Below are positions 14,388 to 16,469 of a stretch of 16,469 nucleotides of DNA, in pieces. The stretch's first letter is position 1. Every line of letters begins with the position of its first letter. The stretch is from UMGS172 sp045587185 (GTDB lineage Bacteria; Bacillota; Clostridia; Oscillospirales; Acutalibacteraceae), in contig JAZNBS010000006.1 in assembly GCA_045587185.1 (NCBI GenBank), positions 1 through 16,469 of the forward strand, written 5' to 3'. Below the pieces are notes generated by a model. The model had not been told where the DNA came from, searched no databases, and was given only the letters and a program-made list of their open reading frames with translations. The position numbers were made by a program, and so were the translations under genes.

Positions 14388-15878
14388 ATGGAAAATTTAA
14401 ATAAGCCCCAACAGGACTTAAACGAAATTTTAAAGGTAAGACGTGAAAAGTTGGCCGAACTGCAACAGGCAGGCAAGGACCCTTTTGTTATTACCAAGTT
14501 TGACGTAACAAATTACAGTGTTGAAATCAAGAATGATTTTGATACTTTTGAGGGTAAGACCGTGACTGTTGCAGGACGTATGATGTCCAAGCGCGTTATG
14601 GGTAAGGCCAGTTTCTGCAATGTACAGGACCGTGACGGCTCTATTCAGGTCTATGTCGCTAGGGACAGCATCGGTGAAGATCCTTATAAGGATTTCAAGC
14701 GTATGGATATCGGTGATATCGTTGGTATTGAGGGTGAAGTTTTCAAAACCAAAACAGGCGAAATCAGCATTCACGCTGCAAATGTAACACTGCTTTCCAA
14801 GAGTTTGCAGGTTCTTCCTGAGAAGTTCCACGGTCTTACAAATACCGACCTTCGCTTCCGTCAGAGGTATGTCGACCTTATTGTCAACCCTGAGGTAAAG
14901 CGTAATTTCATCATCCGTTCGCAGTTCATAAAGTTTATGCGCCGTTACCTTGACGACCGCCGTTATATCGAGGTTGAGACCCCTGTTCTCAACACCATTG
15001 CGGGCGGTGCATCGGCGCGTCCTTTTATCACCCACCACAACACTCTCGACCTTGATATGTATATGCGTATTGCAACCGAGTTGCCGTTGAAGAGGCTTAT
15101 CGTTGGCGGTATGGACAGGGTTTACGAAATTGGCCGTATTTTCAGAAATGAGGGTATGGACCCCAAGCACAACCCAGAGTTTACAACTGTTGAGTTGTAT
15201 CAGGCTTATGCCGATTTCCACGATATGATGGACATTGCCGAGGGTATTATTTCGGGTGCCGCTAAAGAAATTTTGGGTACTTACGAGGTTGAATGGATGG
15301 GCGAAAAAATCGACCTCACCCCCGGTTGGCGCAGAATGACAATGGTTGAGGCCGTTAAGGAATATGTTGGTATTGACTTCGAGGTTATTACTGATGATGC
15401 CGAGGCTATTGCCGCTGCCAAGGCAAAGGGTGTTGAACTTAACGAGGCCGCCGAACCCACTTGGGGAAATGCTTTGTATGCTTGCTTTGACCAGAGGGTA
15501 GAGGAACACCTCATTCAACCTACGTTTATCACAATGTATCCTGTCGAGGTCAGTCCGTTGACCAAAAAGTCGCAAGAAGACCCAAGACTTACCGAGCGTT
15601 TTGAATTGTTCATCTGCCACAGTGAGTTGGCAAACGCATACTCGGAGTTGAACGACCCCATCGACCAACGTGAGCGTTTTGAGAAGCAGGTCGAACAGCG
15701 TGAACGCGGTGATGATGAAGCCGAGATGTTGGATGAAGATTTTCTCCTTGCAATGGAGTACGGAATGCCACCGACAGGCGGTATGGGTATCGGTGTAGAC
15801 CGTGCCGTAATGTTGCTCACCGGCTCCGACACCATCCGCGAAGTAATCCTTTTTCCGACAATGAAGCCTTTGGACTAA
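14388..15878 (+). CDS. lysS: Lysyl-tRNA synthetase, class II
   Basis: It charges tRNA-Lys. 496 residues, the normal bacterial length. The N-terminal OB-fold anticodon domain includes KTVTVAGRMMSKRVMGKASF and the strand ending DRDGSIQVYV. The class II core carries motif 1 (RRYIEVETPVLN), motif 2 (GRIFRNEGMDPKHNPEFT) and motif 3 (GGMGIGVDRAVMLL). The end, IREVILFPTMKPLD, is typical of LysS. The ribosome site AAGGA (14374-14378) is 9 nt before the ATG. It is co-transcribed with greA. The gap is too small for a T-box leader, and none is seen. Confidence 0.98.
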   Translation: MENLNKPQQDLNEILKVRREKLAELQQAGKDPFVITKFDVTNYSVEIKNDFDTFEGKTVTVAGRMMSKRVMGKASFCNVQDRDGSIQVYVARDSIGEDPYKDFKRMDIGDIVGIEGEVFKTKTGEISIHAANVTLLSKSLQVLPEKFHGLTNTDLRFRQRYVDLIVNPEVKRNFIIRSQFIKFMRRYLDDRRYIEVETPVLNTIAGGASARPFITHHNTLDLDMYMRIATELPLKRLIVGGMDRVYEIGRIFRNEGMDPKHNPEFTTVELYQAYADFHDMMDIAEGIISGAAKEILGTYEVEWMGEKIDLTPGWRRMTMVEAVKEYVGIDFEVITDDAEAIAAAKAKGVELNEAAEPTWGNALYACFDQRVEEHLIQPTFITMYPVEVSPLTKKSQEDPRLTERFELFICHSELANAYSELNDPIDQRERFEKQVEQRERGDDEAEMLDEDFLLAMEYGMPPTGGMGIGVDRAVMLLTGSDTIREVILFPTMKPLD

Positions 15879-15897
15879 TAAGGTTCAAAGAAATCAA

Positions 15898-15966
15898 GTA
15901 GTTATGCGGGTTTGTGGTGGTTTACATGTTCAAAAAACCACGCCACTACGCCAACTACTACGCCAA
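15898..15966. repeat. Imperfect long hairpin and ACTACGCCAA direct repeat after lysS
   Basis: GTAGTT (15898-15903) pairs with AACTAC (15953-15958), GCG (15906-15908) with CGC (15949-15951), and GTGGTTT (15917-15923) with AAACCAC (15935-15941), giving an interrupted hairpin. The 10-mer ACTACGCCAA occurs at 15945-15954 and 15957-15966, a 12-nt period. No U tract follows. In the gene-poor stretch 15879-16280 this, the terminator, and the toxin promoter and leader are the recognisable elements. Confidence 0.5.
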
Positions 15967-16017
15967 TTTTCACAAAGAAATTTGCAGAGAAAAGTCACTA
16001 TGATAGACTAAAAGATC

Positions 16018-16047
16018 AAGCGCCGTGCAGTTTGCACGGCGCTTTCA
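16018..16047 (+). terminator. Probable terminator of greA-lysS
   Basis: A perfect 12-bp stem AAGCGCCGTGCA / TGCACGGCGCTT (16018-16029 with 16033-16044) has a 3-nt loop and a short T tail. It lies 140 nt after lysS. Confidence 0.75.
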
Positions 16048-16164
16048 TCATATCCAAAAATATTTTAATTATTTTTCTAAAAATTATGTAGAGGTATGTA
16101 AAGTTATGTTTGCAAACATCAAGGAAAGTACCGTAAACAGCGGCTTTGAAGCCCTAACGCACGA

Positions 16165-16193
16165 TTGACAAATAGTGTCGAAAGTTGTATTAT
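16165..16193 (+). promoter_or_regulatory. Strong promoter of the type I toxin mRNA
   Basis: TTGACA (16165-16170), 17 nt, TATTAT (16188-16193), preceded by TG at 16186-16187 (TTGTATTAT). Transcription would start near 16200, exactly at the base of a GGTGC-TTC-GCACC hairpin (16200-16212) that would protect the mRNA 5' end. Confidence 0.85.
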
Positions 16194-16262
16194 AGTAATG
16201 GTGCTTCGCACCCTTAGAGGATACCATAACGGTAGGCGGTTAGCCCTTCTTTACTAAGGTGG

Positions 16263-16297
16263 GGCACTTTTCCCTCCTAAATGAAAGGAGGGGTGCC
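16263..16297 (+). promoter_or_regulatory. Leader hairpin sequestering the toxin ribosome site
   Basis: GGCAC (16263-16267) pairs with GTGCC (16293-16297), and CCCTCCT (16272-16278) with AGGAGGG (16286-16292). This makes a 12-bp stem with a 4-nt bulge and a 7-nt loop. The right arm includes the AAGGAGG ribosome site (16285-16291), so the mRNA is translationally closed when folded. Confidence 0.8.
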
Positions 16298-16298
16298 A

Positions 16299-16385
16299 AT
16301 GGTTACTTACGAGACTTTGTTCCTTTTCGGTTCACTTGTTGTAGCAATTATCGCACTTGTTATTGACATAACAAAAAAGAAATAA
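16299..16385 (+). CDS. Holin-like type I toxin peptide
   Basis: A 28-residue peptide beginning MVTYETLFLFGSLVVAI and ending DITKKK. The M-x-TYE-x-L start, single hydrophobic span (about residues 6-24) and Lys tail match the short holin-like type I toxins (TxpA/BsrG/BsrE type, Hol_Tox family), which insert into the cell's own membrane. The ribosome site AAGGAGG is 7 nt before the ATG at 16299. An upstream in-frame ATG at 16281 (MKGGVP extension) lies before that site and is unlikely, though related annotations may use such a start. The surroundings fit a type I system: strong promoter, a ~100-nt structured leader, a hidden ribosome site, a terminator overlapping the stop, and a convergent antisense RNA. 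Family assignment is by pattern, without a search. Confidence 0.82.
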   Translation: MVTYETLFLFGSLVVAIIALVIDITKKK

Positions 16386-16456
16386 CCGCCCCTCGCCAAA
16401 AGTGCGGTTATTTCTTTAACCCATTATTAGGCTGACCGTCTATCGGTAGCCTCTCT
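16370..16456 (-). ncRNA. Probable antisense antitoxin RNA of the holin-like toxin
   Basis: Inferred ~87-nt RNA reading leftwards from near 16456. A 5' hairpin is formed by AGGCT/AGCCT plus ACCG/CGGT (plus 16429-16433 with 16448-16452, and 16435-16438 with 16444-16447). The 3' end is the shared terminator stem followed by U6 (plus 16373-16378). The 3' part is fully complementary to the end of the toxin mRNA. The 5' part has partial complementarity to the toxin leader because CGGTAG and GGTTAGCC.TTCT / GGTAGCC.TCT sequences recur in the same DNA orientation at about 16231-16250 and 16445-16456. Ends are estimates. Confidence 0.6.
16376..16417. terminator. Shared bidirectional terminator of toxin mRNA and antisense RNA
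   Basis: A perfect 14-bp stem AAAGAAATAACCGC / GCGGTTATTTCTTT (16376-16389 with 16404-16417) has a 14-nt loop. The T-rich right arm serves the plus transcript; the A-run at 16373-16378 gives a U tract to the minus transcript. It overlaps the toxin stop codon. Confidence 0.85.
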
Positions 16457-16462
16457 GCTTAT

Positions 16463-16468
16463 ATTATA
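16463..16468 (-). promoter_or_regulatory. -10 box of the antisense RNA promoter (partial)
   Basis: TATAAT on the minus strand (plus ATTATA). Its -35 box would lie beyond the window's right end, so the promoter is only half visible. Confidence 0.55.
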
Positions 16469-16469
16469 G

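Noticed and set aside
14430..15668. 412-residue minus-strand frame opposite lysS
   Set aside because: It lies fully inside lysS, has no ribosome site or family motifs, and is explained by lysS codon bias.
16106..16168. 20-residue frame beginning at a 14-bp palindrome (ATGTTTGCAAACAT) with a GAGGT-like site upstream
   Set aside because: No promoter is visible and its stop lies in the toxin -35 box; the composition is not distinctive. The palindrome alone is probably chance or a weak operator.
1..16469. CRISPR arrays, insertion sequences, tRNA or rRNA genes
   Set aside because: No regularly spaced repeats, transposase motifs or tRNA/rRNA-like sequences were recognised on either strand.

Overview
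The window looks like chromosome from an uncultured Gram-positive Clostridia (Oscillospirales-like, gut or rumen type). The reasons are: moderate GC with AT-rich spacers; strong AGGAGG-type ribosome sites; consensus sigma-A promoters; secreted dockerin/cohesin-like proteins; ThyX instead of ThyA; and an mltG / U32 / PBP / greA neighbourhood resembling the Firmicutes yrrL-yrrO-greA-pbpI region. The taxonomic placement is inference.

Layout. (1) Positions 1-5030: the 3' part of a large secreted surface protein (InlB-type repeat, Cys/His knuckle, two cohesin-like modules, two Ig-like repeats, dockerin, acidic DDW tail). A divergent PRPP-synthetase-like gene follows on the minus strand, then a small secreted dockerin protein that shares the knuckle, dockerin and DDW tail with the large one. 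A perfect 28-bp palindrome lies in front of the PRPP synthetase gene. (2) 5032-5727: a minus-strand PHP-domain phosphoesterase. (3) 5873-12862: a long plus-strand run, probably one operon from a strong promoter: thyX, tmk, DJ-1/PfpI protein, 5-formyl-THF cyclo-ligase, mltG, U32 tRNA hydroxylase (trhP-like), class B PBP. It joins dTMP synthesis, folate recycling, tRNA modification and wall synthesis. The PBP ribosome site lies inside a terminator-like hairpin. (4) 12866-13329: a hotdog thioesterase with its own promoter. (5) 13518-13664: a 48-residue single-span membrane protein on the minus strand, and greA-lysS on the plus strand. Both start from perfect consensus promoters placed back to back. 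(6) 15879-16469: no large gene. It holds an imperfect hairpin/repeat region, a terminator, and a compact type I toxin-antitoxin locus. That locus has a 28-residue holin-like toxin with a structured leader that hides its ribosome site, and a convergent antisense RNA whose -10 box is at the window's right edge.

Several automatic-style starts are wrong by promoter or ribosome-site evidence and are corrected here: small dockerin 4531, PRPP synthetase 4256, thyX 5971, U32 protein 9997, PBP 11282, membrane peptide 13664, greA 13881. The most interesting items are the toxin-antitoxin locus, the shared tail of the two dockerin proteins, the 28-bp palindrome, and the hairpin over the PBP start.
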